DNA of 64,000 nucleotides from Sphingobacterium corticibacter. Its GTDB lineage: Bacteria > Bacteroidota > Bacteroidia > Sphingobacteriales > Sphingobacteriaceae. Every line of letters begins with the position of its first letter. Position 1 is the first letter of the stretch. Below the pieces are notes generated by a model that saw only the letters and a program-made list of their open reading frames with translations, ran no database searches and was not told the origin of the DNA. Both the position numbers and the translations under genes were made by a program. The DNA lies in NCBI RefSeq assembly GCF_003076635.1, contig NZ_QDKG01000001.1, positions 1,116,001 to 1,180,000 on the forward strand, given 5' to 3'. Of this stretch, positions 26,005 through 35,403 are shown piece by piece.

Positions 26005-27501
26005 ATGAACATTTACGAAGGTATTTCGATCGGCCTATACATGGTCTTGATGATCTTGATCGGGCTGTATTCGTACCGTAAATCTACGGCAAATACCGAA
26101 GAGTTTTTGTTGGGCGGGCGCAGTCTGGGCGCAGCAGTGACGGCATTATCTGCTGGTGCGTCGGATATGAGCGGCTGGCTGTTGATGGGCTTGCCCGGAG
26201 CAATGTATTTGTCAGGCTTGTCGGCTTCGTGGATTGCTATTGGATTGACCTTTGGTGCATTCATGAATTATATTCTAGTAGCACCGCGCTTGCGTGCCTA
26301 TACCGAAGTAGCTAACAATGCCATTACCTTACCGGTCTATTTTGAAAATCGCTTCCGCGACAAATCTCAATTATTAAAAATTGCAGCCAGCGTGCTCATC
26401 TTAATATTTTTTACTTTGTATACTTCCGCCGGAATGGTATCTGGCGGGCGCTTGTTTGAGTCCGCATTTAATATGGATTATACGACAGGTTTGATGGTTA
26501 CTAGCGCCGTGGTAGTTGCCTATACTTTCTTAGGTGGTTTTTTGGCCGTTAGTTTGACGGATTTTGTGCAAGGTGCTATTATGGTGTTGGCATTGGTTAT
26601 TCTGCCTATTGTAATGATCATGGAACTGGGTGGGCTAGGAGAGACGTTCTCCATCATTAGGCAGAAGAATCCTGACTATCTGGATCTTTTTAAAGGGACG
26701 ACTACGGTAGGCATCGTTTCGTTGTTGGCTTGGGGTTTTGGTTATTTTGGCCAACCGCATATTTTGGTTCGCTTTATGGCGATCGATAAGGTGAGCCAGC
26801 TAAAGAAAGCACGTAATATTGGTATTAGCTGGATGATCTTTACCGTTGGCGGCGCCATGTTGGTCGGTTTGTTCGGGATTGCCTACTTGAACAAGAATGA
26901 TGTGGCCATGATGTCGCAGTTTGATGCATCGAAGGAGATGGCGGAGACAATTTTTATTTATTTATCGCGTATTCTGTTTCACCCGCTCATTGGCGGTTTC
27001 TTGTTGTCAGCCATTTTAGCGGCGGTGATGAGCACTATTTCTTCGCAACTGCTCGTGACGGCCAGTTCGATGACGGAGGACATCTATAAGGCATTGCTCC
27101 ATAAGCAAGCTTCGGCATCGCGTATGCTGATCGTTAGTCGCATGTCGGTGCTGTTGGTGGCGCTTATTGCAATTTTACTTTCCCTAAATCCACAAGATAG
27201 TATCTTGAACCTAGTGGGCAATGCTTGGGCAGGTTTTGGAGCGGCATTTGGTCCGGTTGTCTTATTATCGTTGTTATGGCGTAAATCTACTCGATGGGGA
27301 GCGCTGAGTGGGATGCTAACAGGTGGAATCGTGGTGTTGTTGTGGGTTTATGTGCCGCACGATTATAAGGAATTGTATGAGATCATTCCGGGCTTTTTTG
27401 CTGGTCTGTTGGTCAATGTGCTGGTATCATTGGCTACCTACAAATCTGATGATGGCATTACAGAAGAGTTTGATAAGATGGAGCGTATGCTACAGGAATA
27501 A
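26005..27501 (+). CDS. putP: Sodium/proline symporter
   Basis: A 498-residue member of the solute:sodium symporter family with about 13 transmembrane helices. Landmarks are EEFLLGGRSLGAAVTALSAGASDMSGWLL (helices 1-2, PutP-like GASDMSGWL), GYFGQPHILVRFMA and STISSQLLVTASSMTEDIY. These closely follow PutP, so proline is the likely substrate, imported for catabolism or osmoprotection. It is a single-gene unit ending at a bidirectional terminator shared with rpsU. Its role fits the proline and betaine genes 10 kb upstream, though it is not in an operon with them. Confidence 0.92.
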   Translation: MNIYEGISIGLYMVLMILIGLYSYRKSTANTEEFLLGGRSLGAAVTALSAGASDMSGWLLMGLPGAMYLSGLSASWIAIGLTFGAFMNYILVAPRLRAYTEVANNAITLPVYFENRFRDKSQLLKIAASVLILIFFTLYTSAGMVSGGRLFESAFNMDYTTGLMVTSAVVVAYTFLGGFLAVSLTDFVQGAIMVLALVILPIVMIMELGGLGETFSIIRQKNPDYLDLFKGTTTVGIVSLLAWGFGYFGQPHILVRFMAIDKVSQLKKARNIGISWMIFTVGGAMLVGLFGIAYLNKNDVAMMSQFDASKEMAETIFIYLSRILFHPLIGGFLLSAILAAVMSTISSQLLVTASSMTEDIYKALLHKQASASRMLIVSRMSVLLVALIAILLSLNPQDSILNLVGNAWAGFGAAFGPVVLLSLLWRKSTRWGALSGMLTGGIVVLLWVYVPHDYKELYEIIPGFFAGLLVNVLVSLATYKSDDGITEEFDKMERMLQE

Positions 27502-27515
27502 CAAATTAGGCTATA

Positions 27516-27553
27516 AATAATAAAAGCGACCCCAAAAGGTCGCTTTTATTATT
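27516..27553. terminator. Bidirectional 16-bp terminator between putP and rpsU
   Basis: The arms 27516-27531 and 27538-27553 are perfect reverse complements (core AAAAGCGACC/GGTCGCTTTT) with a 6-base loop and A/T flanks on both sides, serving two convergent genes. Confidence 0.93.
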
Positions 27554-27569
27554 TATTTGGTAAGGATAC

Positions 27570-27761
27570 TTACGCGTTGTCTAACTGTAAGGATTCTTTA
27601 TAGATCGCTTTCTTCACTTGGGTACGACGAGTAATAGATTTTTTCTCGTAAGCCTGACGTGAACGTAACTCTCTCAAAACGCCTGTTTTCTCGAATTTCT
27701 TCTTGAAACGTTTCAATGCTCTATCTAACGATTCTCCTTCTTTTACATTTACAATAATCAT
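27570..27761 (-). CDS. rpsU: 30S ribosomal protein bS21
   Basis: A 63-residue basic ribosomal protein with the family sequence VKEGESLDRALKRFKKKFEK and RSRQAYEKKS. It sits on the 30S platform near the 3' end of 16S rRNA. The gene has an unusually strong Shine-Dalgarno sequence, annotated separately. In Bacteroidota bS21 helps to sequester the anti-Shine-Dalgarno, so this sequence may let bS21 control its own translation. It is a single-gene unit with its own promoter. Confidence 0.97.
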   Translation of the reverse strand: MIIVNVKEGESLDRALKRFKKKFEKTGVLRELRSRQAYEKKSITRRTQVKKAIYKESLQLDNA

Positions 27762-27773
27762 AGCTTTTTATAT

Positions 27774-27782
27774 ACCTCCTTT
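27774..27782 (-). promoter_or_regulatory. Strong Shine-Dalgarno sequence of rpsU
   Basis: On the minus strand AAAGGAGGT occurs 12 bases before ATG 27761, a near-full anti-Shine-Dalgarno match. Most genes in this window lack such a sequence. This agrees with the published model of bS21 autoregulation in Bacteroidota. Confidence 0.85.
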
Positions 27783-27803
27783 CGTCGTGGAATTCTTGGT
27801 GTG

Positions 27804-27833
27804 CAAAGGTAATTTAATTCGGGGATATATAAA
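27804..27833 (-). promoter_or_regulatory. rpsU promoter
   Basis: On the minus strand TACCTTTG (27811-27804) is a perfect -7 element, and TTTA (27833-27830) lies 18 bases upstream as a plausible -33. The predicted leader is about 35 bases and includes the Shine-Dalgarno. Confidence 0.6.
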
Positions 27834-27863
27834 AGCTTTATTCTTAAAATAAATAGTCAAGGC

Positions 27864-28493
27864 CTACAGCTGCCAGTCAGCCACGATTTTTTCTAATGGC
27901 TCTTCAGCACTGCATAGTGCCGTATGTATGCCAAGTGATTTGGCGGTAGCCAAATGTTGCGGACTGTCGTCGATAAATAATGTCTCTTCTGGCTTGATCT
28001 GAGCGTCATTCAACACGAAATCAAAGATCTCACGATCTGGTTTTCGCATACCCATCTCATGCGAATAGTATGTTTTCTCGAAGAATACTGCATTGCTTTC
28101 TACGCCATACACATCTTGTATGTGCTGCATGCAGTAGGCGTAATGGATCTCATTGTTGTTGCTGAGTAAGAATAGTCGATATTTGCTTTTCAGTGCCTCG
28201 AGTACTTCGTGCTTGCCGGCGGCAACGCCGATCAATAAAGCATTCCAAGCTTGATCAATATTGGTATCCGATAGGTGCGGCGCATTGGCCAATGTCCTAA
28301 TACCTTCCCGAAATTGTGCAGGACTAATCAGTCCTTTGTCAAACTGATCAAAAATTTCATTTTGCTGCTTATGTCCAAATACTTCTTCAACATTTTGTAC
28401 ACCTAATTGGCTAAAAGCTTGTTGCGCCAAGAGAAAGTCGATCGAGAAGATCACGTTGCCGTAATCGAGTATGATATTTTTGATATTTTGCAT
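27864..28493 (-). CDS. HAD-family phosphatase (YihX-like)
   Basis: A 209-residue cytosolic HAD hydrolase. Motif I is ILDYGNVIF: the nucleophile Asp is present, but the usual second Asp two positions on (DxD) is Asn here, as in YihX-like enzymes that read DxGN. The cap region is helical. Motif II is LFLLSNNNEIH, Lys/motif III is RKPDREIFDFVL, and motif IV is TLFIDDSPQHLATAKSLG. The likely substrates are small phosphates such as sugar phosphates, but they cannot be specified. ATG 28493 is chosen because it directly precedes the motif I strand; an upstream extension to 28541 is not supported. Confidence 0.88.
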   Translation of the reverse strand: MQNIKNIILDYGNVIFSIDFLLAQQAFSQLGVQNVEEVFGHKQQNEIFDQFDKGLISPAQFREGIRTLANAPHLSDTNIDQAWNALLIGVAAGKHEVLEALKSKYRLFLLSNNNEIHYAYCMQHIQDVYGVESNAVFFEKTYYSHEMGMRKPDREIFDFVLNDAQIKPEETLFIDDSPQHLATAKSLGIHTALCSAEEPLEKIVADWQL

Positions 28494-28581
28494 GCGAAGA
28501 TTTTGATTTGTCGCTACAAATATCGATAATTGCATCGTCAAAACAGCTATTAACGCATCGTTTCTGGCAGCAAAATTAACC

Positions 28582-28655
28582 GCGCCTATAGCTCAGTCGG
28601 TTAGAGTAGAAGACTCATAATCTTTTGGTCCCTGGTTCGAGCCCAGGTGGGCGCA
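28582..28655 (+). tRNA. tRNA-Met (anticodon CAT)
   Basis: A complete cloverleaf: acceptor GCGCCTA/TGGGCGC (one G-U), D-arm GCTC/GAGT, anticodon stem GAAGA/TCTTT with loop CTCATAA (CAT at 28616-28618), and T-arm CCTGG-TTCGAGC-CCAGG. The discriminator is A and no CCA is encoded. CAT could also be a lysidine-modified Ile tRNA; elongator Met is favoured by the overall sequence. Confidence 0.93.
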
Positions 28656-28660
28656 CTGAG

Positions 28661-28700
28661 AAACCCTGTAAGTATAAAACTTGCAGGGTTTTGTTTTTTT
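28661..28700 (+). terminator. Terminator of the tRNA-Met gene
   Basis: AAACCCTGTAAG (28661-28672) pairs with CTTGCAGGGTTT (28680-28691; one T-G pair), followed by TTGTTTTTTT. Confidence 0.9.
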
Positions 28701-28808
28701 GGTAGGCTGATTGAGGGGCAGGATTGTAACAATAATGGAGAGGATTTAAGGTTCCACTTTTCGAATGAAAGCTTTTAATCCGCATGAAAAACAAAAGTTC
28801 CTGTTATT

Positions 28809-29357
28809 TTAATAACTAACTATTTTTCTTTTATTCCAACAACATCTTTTATACTTCAAGCCACTTTTACAAGGACATAGGTCGTTTCTAGAAGGAGATA
28901 ACTTGTTATTCATAGTTATAATATGTCCTGATTTATTTTTAAAGAAATCATTGCAGGTCAGTTCTAATTCACCATCATATTCCCATTTATCATCATGATA
29001 TATCAAAAAGTCTATCGAATTCGGACTATCAACAAATGTTCCAAGACCTAACCACGTATTACATTTTAATTGATATTTCTTTAGCGTCGAATATATAGAC
29101 ACTTTATCATTAATTTCCTCTAGATCACGTTCCTTAAAAACTTGATAGCTAATGCCAAATTCTGGAGCAGTCGAAGTTGCAATTGACTTGTCTGATTTAT
29201 CCTTGTATGCGTTTTGTTTAGTTCGGATTATACTTTTAGTAATTTTTTCACGAGCGTCACCGGACCAGTCTAGTAAATTAAAAATGACATCAACGGCTTT
29301 TGGATATTTACTGTCTTTTATTATGTTGGAAAATTTGTCGAAAACAGCATCATAATC
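28809..29357 (-). pseudogene. Remnant of a SEC-C metal-binding domain protein
   Basis: The visible C-terminal part has a SEC-C zinc motif: DLCPCKSGLKYKRCC (CxC...CC). The frame remains open and protein-like upstream to 29357 (FNLLDWSGDAREKITKSI, APEFGISYQVFKERDLE) but has no ATG start. It meets an in-frame TAG at 29358-29360. Protein-like sequence seems to continue briefly beyond it (AKPDWSDIAN) before another stop. The intact gene probably lost its 5' part and gained a nonsense codon. A shorter 97-residue protein from GTG 29102 is possible. It lies just after a tRNA, a common site for gene gain and decay. Confidence 0.6.
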
Positions 29358-29450
29358 CTAATTAGCAATATCGCTCCAATCGGGTTTGGCCTTTTTTAGG
29401 GTTTAAACTTTTTGTACAACACAATCAATTTTGGTATATTTCTAGTCTAA

Positions 29451-30152
29451 ATGAAGGATCACGAAGTCGAATTTCCCGCTCTAAAATCTGTTCCGGATAA
29501 ACTGATGACCGTTGTCCTGTATGGTTTTTTCTTTGTTTTGATGGCTTTGGTGTCGATTTGTATTCTTGCTATTCCACTCGCTTTTCAACTTGAGCATGGA
29601 GGCACACCGGGCTGGAAAAGTATTATTTTTGCTGTTCTTTATTATGCACTCATCTTATGGATTTTGTGGTGGATTTTTGGTCGGTATATAAAAACAAGAA
29701 GAAAGAGGCTCAAGGAAATCGTAGTGGATCGTGAGGGGGTACATTATTTCAGTATTGATGGAACGAAAAATTCTATTTTATATGCCGAACTGGAGAAATC
29801 GAACAAAATATACGAGAAAGATATTGATTGGAAACCCAGAATTAGGACAGCTGTGGGATATTTGTATGGGCATAAAAGCGGTAGCCATTTAAAGATTAGC
29901 TTCGATAGCAATCATTTTGGCGCTACACATCTTATAAAAAATAAAAACATATTGATCGGTCATTTTCTAAAGGGCGTGAAGCAATTCGATTCCGGCTTCA
30001 CTATTTCCGATAGTGTTTTTAGTGAATTTCATATTGACAAGGATACGTTTCTATACGACAGACAAGAACATTTGAAGTTTGCGATTATTTGCATCGTTGT
30101 CTTGGTTTTAATCGCACTAGCAATTTGTTATCTTACCCGAATAACCGAATGA
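29451..30152 (+). CDS. Membrane protein of unknown function
   Basis: A 233-residue protein not recognised as a known family. Two transmembrane helices lie near residues 19-47 and 56-82. A basic stretch (KTRRKRLKE) follows, then a ~110-residue soluble domain of beta-strand character, and a final helix near 206-228 with a short tail. The topology would place the soluble domain in the cytoplasm. The start is the first ATG, about 16 bases after a TATATTTC that could be a degenerate -7 box. The next gene starts about 105 bases on. No functional context. Confidence 0.6.
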   Translation: MKDHEVEFPALKSVPDKLMTVVLYGFFFVLMALVSICILAIPLAFQLEHGGTPGWKSIIFAVLYYALILWILWWIFGRYIKTRRKRLKEIVVDREGVHYFSIDGTKNSILYAELEKSNKIYEKDIDWKPRIRTAVGYLYGHKSGSHLKISFDSNHFGATHLIKNKNILIGHFLKGVKQFDSGFTISDSVFSEFHIDKDTFLYDRQEHLKFAIICIVVLVLIALAICYLTRITE

Positions 30153-30257
30153 TATTCTTGATCAATATAATAAGAAATTATCTCGCTACTTTTACCGAAC
30201 TGGAAAGAGAACGTAGCCCAAAGCTTTATGATGAAAAAAATTCGTAGTTGATAACAG

Positions 30258-30794
30258 ATGAAAGTTTTTAAGAATGTAACTTGCCCCTTGTATCTTATTT
30301 TTTTTACACTACTATCGATGAGTAATTTAAAAGCCCAAACCTTGCGCTTAGAACCGTTTTTACCTAAAGAATATCAGTATATTATCACCGTCGAACCTGA
30401 ACAGGAAGGAATGTTTGCTACAAACTACGACGCCGTCCATCCAGACACGCAAGTCGCTTCATTTGAGATTATAGTCAATCAAATGCCCAAAAGTATGGTA
30501 ACTATTGAGGGGATGTCAGATGGAATAGAACGAAACGCTAAAGACTATGGTTCGGCTATGCAATTAACCTTACTCCAAGAAGAGGCTAAGGACAATGTCA
30601 TCCGTCGACTTTATCAAATAAAGAACGAACTATCAACAGTTCTAATGCTGATGTATCAATCGGGAGAAAATTTAACGGTTGTAGAGGTGGAGTTTCACCC
30701 CGCTGATTTTAAGGTGGTTCCGCTAGAAAGATGGCAAAATATCTTTTGGCAAATACACCAACAAAATGAGCAATCAAAACACAAAACGGAATAG
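30258..30794 (+). CDS. Secreted protein of unknown function
   Basis: A 178-residue exported protein. The signal peptide ends at NLKAQ. The mature part alternates short beta strands and a helix, with no Cys pair, metal motif or known repeat. It might be a soluble periplasmic or surface protein. It is on the same strand as the unknown membrane protein upstream and the MscS channel downstream, but gaps of about 105-110 bases make an operon uncertain. Confidence 0.55.
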   Translation: MKVFKNVTCPLYLIFFTLLSMSNLKAQTLRLEPFLPKEYQYIITVEPEQEGMFATNYDAVHPDTQVASFEIIVNQMPKSMVTIEGMSDGIERNAKDYGSAMQLTLLQEEAKDNVIRRLYQIKNELSTVLMLMYQSGENLTVVEVEFHPADFKVVPLERWQNIFWQIHQQNEQSKHKTE

Positions 30795-30902
30795 TTTACG
30801 AGCTCACGCTGATTATGGTAAATCAACCTGCATCAGGTCAATCTCTTTTCAAAACACGAAAACATCTTCGGAATAAAATGTAAATCATTAAAATTATAAA
30901 AA

Positions 30903-31748
30903 ATGAATAATCTAAATGTCCCAAGTTTAGAACATTATTGGAATCAGTTTGTAGCAGCCTTCGTAACTTGGGCACCAAAAGCACTAACTGCGTTTGTATC
31001 TGCTGTAATTATTTATCTCGTCGGTACTTGGCTGATCCGAGTAGCAAAACGTCTACTAGACAAAGCCTTTGCAAAAAGGGAAATGGAGCCCTCCCTTCAC
31101 CGTTTTTTAATAAATTTGGTAGGCTGGGCACTCAATATTCTCCTATTTATCGTAGTCGTCACGCAGCTTGGTGTACAGACGTCTGCATTTGTAGCGATGA
31201 TTGGAGCTGCTGGTCTTGCCATTGGTCTTGCACTTCAAGGATCGCTGGCAAACTTTGCTGGGGGGATACTGATTCTCTTACTGCGACCATTTAAGGTAGG
31301 AGATTATATCTCCGCTTCATCTGGAATATCTGGTACTGTACGGGAGATTGATATATTCAACACGCGTTTGACAACACCACAAAATCAGCTTGTAGTAGTT
31401 CCAAATGGTCAACTCTCAAATTCCAGTATCACAAATTATACTCAAATGGGAACGCGACGAACCTGGTTTGATATAGGCGTGTCATATAGTGCAGACTTAA
31501 AGCAAGCGAAAAATATCTTATATGAAGTTATTGGCGAGAACGAACATGCTTTTATAGAGCCCGCCCCTCAGGTTATTGTCACTGAATTGGGGGATAACGC
31601 CATTATCCTATCTGTACGGGTTACTACATCCAACGATAAGTTTTGGGATATGCAAGAGCAATTGATTATAGAATGTAAATTGGCACTCGAGAAGAATGGG
31701 ATCGAAATACCCTTCCCGCAAACAGATATACATATAAAACGAACATAA
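30903..31748 (+). CDS. Small-conductance mechanosensitive channel MscS
   Basis: A 281-residue channel that opens under membrane tension and releases solutes on osmotic downshock. Three N-terminal helices end in the pore helix with AFVAMIGAAGLAIGLALQGSLANFAGG, the Gly/Ala-rich TM3 of MscS. FKVGDYI, TRLTTPQNQLVVVPNGQLSNSSITNYT and the C-terminal beta/alpha domain with FPQTDIHIK follow. The length is close to E. coli MscS (286). It complements the betaine and proline uptake genes elsewhere in the window, though not in one operon. Confidence 0.92.
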   Translation: MNNLNVPSLEHYWNQFVAAFVTWAPKALTAFVSAVIIYLVGTWLIRVAKRLLDKAFAKREMEPSLHRFLINLVGWALNILLFIVVVTQLGVQTSAFVAMIGAAGLAIGLALQGSLANFAGGILILLLRPFKVGDYISASSGISGTVREIDIFNTRLTTPQNQLVVVPNGQLSNSSITNYTQMGTRRTWFDIGVSYSADLKQAKNILYEVIGENEHAFIEPAPQVIVTELGDNAIILSVRVTTSNDKFWDMQEQLIIECKLALEKNGIEIPFPQTDIHIKRT

Positions 31749-31835
31749 TACTCTGCCAACAATATATATGATTATAGGTGTCGTATTAAATATGGCACCC
31801 TGAGCCATACACAAATTTACTGCGAAAGCTACAGC

Positions 31836-32579
31836 TCACCCCACTTGATCCGGCACATCCACTTTGATAATCGTGAGCGCATTACGTTTGCCGTCTTGTA
31901 GGGGAGTATAGTCTTTATTGATCTGTTTATACGCGGATATATCTACTAGGAAGTAGATCACATCTGGCGATGATGGCGGTAGTTGCAAGTGTAGTTCAGC
32001 ACCTTCATAGATGCCTACTAGCGTGATAAAGTCTGTTTCTGTACTGATGGCGCTAGGCCAGCGTTCCTCCGTGATCGGAAGCGGAGCGGCTGCAAAAGAG
32101 AAACTGATGTAGGTAGCCACTTTCGGAAGATAACTGGCATTCTGCGGATTGAAAGCAGGAATCAGCAATTTGGCCAGTCCTGAATCCCGATCATATTGAA
32201 TATCCAATTTTTCCGTGAAGATGAGTGAGAGACTACTATTTTTATTGAACTCAAAACCCCGCAGCATCGCGGCGTTTTCAGGTAGCAGCATTCGCGCTCC
32301 GCGCGTATTTACACGGTCATTTTTCTGGATGTGATGGAGTAGGGATACCAGCCTATTCTTCATCGTGGAGTCCGCTATTCCCCGAAACACGTGTCTAAGC
32401 TGCATGCGGATTTGCTTACCCTTTCTCGACGCTCGGCCAAATTCATATCCATTCTCGCGGGTACGTACGAATCTGGTATCCTTCAGCACGCGCTCGCCGT
32501 CGACACCGCTTTTTGCACGTATTTTAAAACTTCCTGTACGTTGGTTAACCGTGATAACATGGCCAACCAATCCGAGCAT
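31836..32579 (-). CDS. Protein of unknown function
   Basis: A 247-residue protein from ATG 32579 (a TTG at 32585 is possible). I do not recognise the family. The N-terminal ~70 residues are Arg/Lys-rich (FKIRAKSGVDGERVLKDTRF, RASRKGKQIRMQLRH) and look nucleic-acid or surface interacting. The C-terminal part is hydrophobic beta-type without a signal peptide or transmembrane helix. It is convergent with mscS and divergent from the TPR gene. Coding bias resembles its neighbours. Confidence 0.55.
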   Translation of the reverse strand: MLGLVGHVITVNQRTGSFKIRAKSGVDGERVLKDTRFVRTRENGYEFGRASRKGKQIRMQLRHVFRGIADSTMKNRLVSLLHHIQKNDRVNTRGARMLLPENAAMLRGFEFNKNSSLSLIFTEKLDIQYDRDSGLAKLLIPAFNPQNASYLPKVATYISFSFAAAPLPITEERWPSAISTETDFITLVGIYEGAELHLQLPPSSPDVIYFLVDISAYKQINKDYTPLQDGKRNALTIIKVDVPDQVG

Positions 32580-32767
32580 TCTCAAAATTGAAATAAAATC
32601 TTCTCTGCAAAAGATTGCAAAAACTATATTGAATTGTTAATCTCAAATCTCCTAATTTCGCAATGAATTTTACAGTTTTAGGCGTCACACACAACGACGG
32701 TATAAATTTTGTAACTAGTATTTATATATCGGAATACTGTTTAATAAAATCTCAGTAATAGACTAAA

Positions 32768-35296
32768 ATGACAATGCCACAGATGATTGATCACAATCGC
32801 TTAAAAAATATATTGACCGGAGTTTTTTCATTCGTAGTAATCGCCGCGTACGCGCAAGAAGGAGGGAAGAAACAAGAAGAGAATCAGCCGACCGAAAGGA
32901 AAGAGGCGGCCACATCTATGATGGATTCGATCACGGTAGTGCGTGATTATCGCCCGATGTTGGCAGATGCGGTGAAGATACGCCGCAGTCCGGATATGAA
33001 TATCGACCGAAAAGCGCTGGAGAATGAAATGCGCCGAACTGCCGCAGCTATTTATTTCCAGAAAAACAGGTATAGAGAAGCTTATCATATGCCGCTGCCG
33101 CAAAGGTATCCCAATGCTTTGCAGAGCAATATAGACAATAACCGGATTGGTATTTTGGCCTATCGCGCCGGCGAGTTCGAACGGTCCAGATCTATCTTGG
33201 AGCAGGTAAAACCGTTAGATGCCTTTTACCAAAGCTCACTCATCGCTTTGGGGCATATCGATGTGCAAACAGGCAACAAGAGCCGTGCACGCGATGCTTT
33301 TTACAAGGCTTCGCGATTAAAATATGATGAAGAGCTACGAGCAGATGCCTTATTCAATTATGGTAAAGTATTGACCGAGCTGGACTCGGTGCAAAATGCG
33401 ATACAGCCGCTCAATGAATTCATTGCATTAAAATACGCGGACTATAAGAATGATACAGAAAAAGCAGAGACCACAGAAATGCGGTTGGCCGATGTGTTAT
33501 CTGGCACCACCAATTTTCAGGCAGCGGTATATCTTTTAGAATCTTTTCAAGATCGAGACCGTCAAGCGGATCGCGTGTATCAGAAGATCACCTATTTCCG
33601 TGGATTGGAATTCTATAACGAGCGCGCATTCGAAAATAGTATATCCATGTTTATGCGATCGGAAAAGTTTGCTTTTGATGAAGAAATGGCCGCACTAGCG
33701 ACCTATTGGAAAGCAGAAGCGATGTACGAAGTGCGCAAATACGCAGAGGCGGTAGACAATTTCTCTCAATTCCTAAGGTTGCCTGCTGCGCGACAAACCA
33801 CCGTATATAATTACGCCAATTATGCGTTGGCCTACGCCGCATTCCGAATCAACAGATACAGTATGGCAGCAGAGTATTTTGAGCGTTTCTTAGCCTCTGG
33901 CGAAGGCGCTTCAGACAAAAACATACAGTACGATGTATTGGCCCGTCTGGGCGATGCGTACCTGTCGATGCGCAACTATGGTCGAGCCAAAGATTACTAC
34001 AATCAGCTCATCAAGGAAAAAGCGCCTAATCAGGATTATGCCTTATTCCAACAAGGTATAATACAAGGTTTGCAGGGAGACAAGGAAGCTAAATTAAAAA
34101 CACTGCGTTCGGTGGTAGAAAGATTTCCAAATTCTAATTACGCAGATGACGTGGCTTTTGAGATCCCGTATATGTATTTCACTTCCGGAGATTACGATGC
34201 GGCTATTGATGGTTTGCAACGCATGATCAAAAAATATCCGCGAAGCAGTTATGTCCCTCGTGCGCTGATGACGATTGGATTAGTTCAATACAATAAGAAT
34301 GACACCGAAGCAGCTCTGGCCACCTTCGAAAAAGTAGTCAAGGAATATTCTACTACAGGAGAGGCAGCGCAAGCACTACATTCTATCGAGAATATTTATC
34401 TGGATCAAGGCGATGCTACGAGTTATATTCGCTATGCGACAGGTACAAACGTGACCGATCTTAGTCCGTCGGAGTTAGATAACCTCGCTTTTCAAGCGGG
34501 TAATACCTTGTTTTCTAGAGGACAATATGCTGCGGCTGTGGAGGCCATCAATGCTTATTTTGATAAATTTCCGAAACCTCGGCAAGAGAAACATGCTCGT
34601 TATATTCGCGGTGTGAGTTTGTACCATACAGGAAAACCTACGGAAGCATTACACGACTTGAACATGATCCTAAATACTTGGACAAGTCCGTACACCAAGA
34701 ATACGTTGGTAACTGTAGCAGCATTATATCTCAACTTGAAGCAGTATAATGAAGCCATCGTACATCTCAAAAAACTGGAGCTAAACCCAGATTATAAAGA
34801 TAAATACGGTTATGCAGTAACCAATTTGATGATGTGTTATTTCGAGATCGGTGATTTTGAGCAGATGGAGAAGTATGCTAAGTTGGTCCGAAACTATAGT
34901 CAGGCAACCGACGCGGAATTGGCGATGGTACACCTATATACCGCTAAGGCAAAACAAAAAAATGGTGATAAGCAAACGGCGTTGAAAGAACTCAACTTAG
35001 CGGCATCGAAGAGTCAATCAGCAGCCAGCGCGGAGGCAAGATATCTGGTAGGACTAAAGCAATACGAAGATAAGGAGTATGACAAAGCGCTTAAATCGGC
35101 TTTTGATGTGATTGAGAATATGGATGAACAGGAATACTGGGTGGCCAAGAGTTTCATTCTACTGGCAGACACCTATGCACGCAAAGGCAATACGCTTCAA
35201 GCAAGAAGTACATTAGAAAGTATCATTCAGAATTATACTGAGGAGGACGATATTGTGCCCGCAGCGAAAGAGCGTTTACAGAAATTGAAAAAGTAA
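32768..35296 (+). CDS. Large exported tetratricopeptide-repeat protein
   Basis: An 842-residue secreted TPR protein. A signal peptide ends at AYAQ (~residue 29). The spacer is charged, then the bulk is made of TPR units, for example KYPRSSYVPRALMTIGLVQYN, YDVLARLGDAYLSMRNYGRAKDYYNQLI and AEARYLVGLKQYEDKEYDKAL. Such solenoids hold outer-membrane or envelope complexes together and resemble the YbgF/BamD-like repeats (ERFPNSNYADDVAF), but the partner is unknown. It is a single gene that ends 107 bases before the GH84 gene start, with no obvious terminator. Confidence 0.82.
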   Translation: MTMPQMIDHNRLKNILTGVFSFVVIAAYAQEGGKKQEENQPTERKEAATSMMDSITVVRDYRPMLADAVKIRRSPDMNIDRKALENEMRRTAAAIYFQKNRYREAYHMPLPQRYPNALQSNIDNNRIGILAYRAGEFERSRSILEQVKPLDAFYQSSLIALGHIDVQTGNKSRARDAFYKASRLKYDEELRADALFNYGKVLTELDSVQNAIQPLNEFIALKYADYKNDTEKAETTEMRLADVLSGTTNFQAAVYLLESFQDRDRQADRVYQKITYFRGLEFYNERAFENSISMFMRSEKFAFDEEMAALATYWKAEAMYEVRKYAEAVDNFSQFLRLPAARQTTVYNYANYALAYAAFRINRYSMAAEYFERFLASGEGASDKNIQYDVLARLGDAYLSMRNYGRAKDYYNQLIKEKAPNQDYALFQQGIIQGLQGDKEAKLKTLRSVVERFPNSNYADDVAFEIPYMYFTSGDYDAAIDGLQRMIKKYPRSSYVPRALMTIGLVQYNKNDTEAALATFEKVVKEYSTTGEAAQALHSIENIYLDQGDATSYIRYATGTNVTDLSPSELDNLAFQAGNTLFSRGQYAAAVEAINAYFDKFPKPRQEKHARYIRGVSLYHTGKPTEALHDLNMILNTWTSPYTKNTLVTVAALYLNLKQYNEAIVHLKKLELNPDYKDKYGYAVTNLMMCYFEIGDFEQMEKYAKLVRNYSQATDAELAMVHLYTAKAKQKNGDKQTALKELNLAASKSQSAASAEARYLVGLKQYEDKEYDKALKSAFDVIENMDEQEYWVAKSFILLADTYARKGNTLQARSTLESIIQNYTEEDDIVPAAKERLQKLKK

Positions 35297-35403
35297 AAGG
35301 GATACTATTGATTTGACTTTTTTATGCAATAATAATAGCAGACACATAATCTATATCTGGTAATTTACCGTAAAAACCGTGATATTTATTAGATTTGGCT
35401 ATT

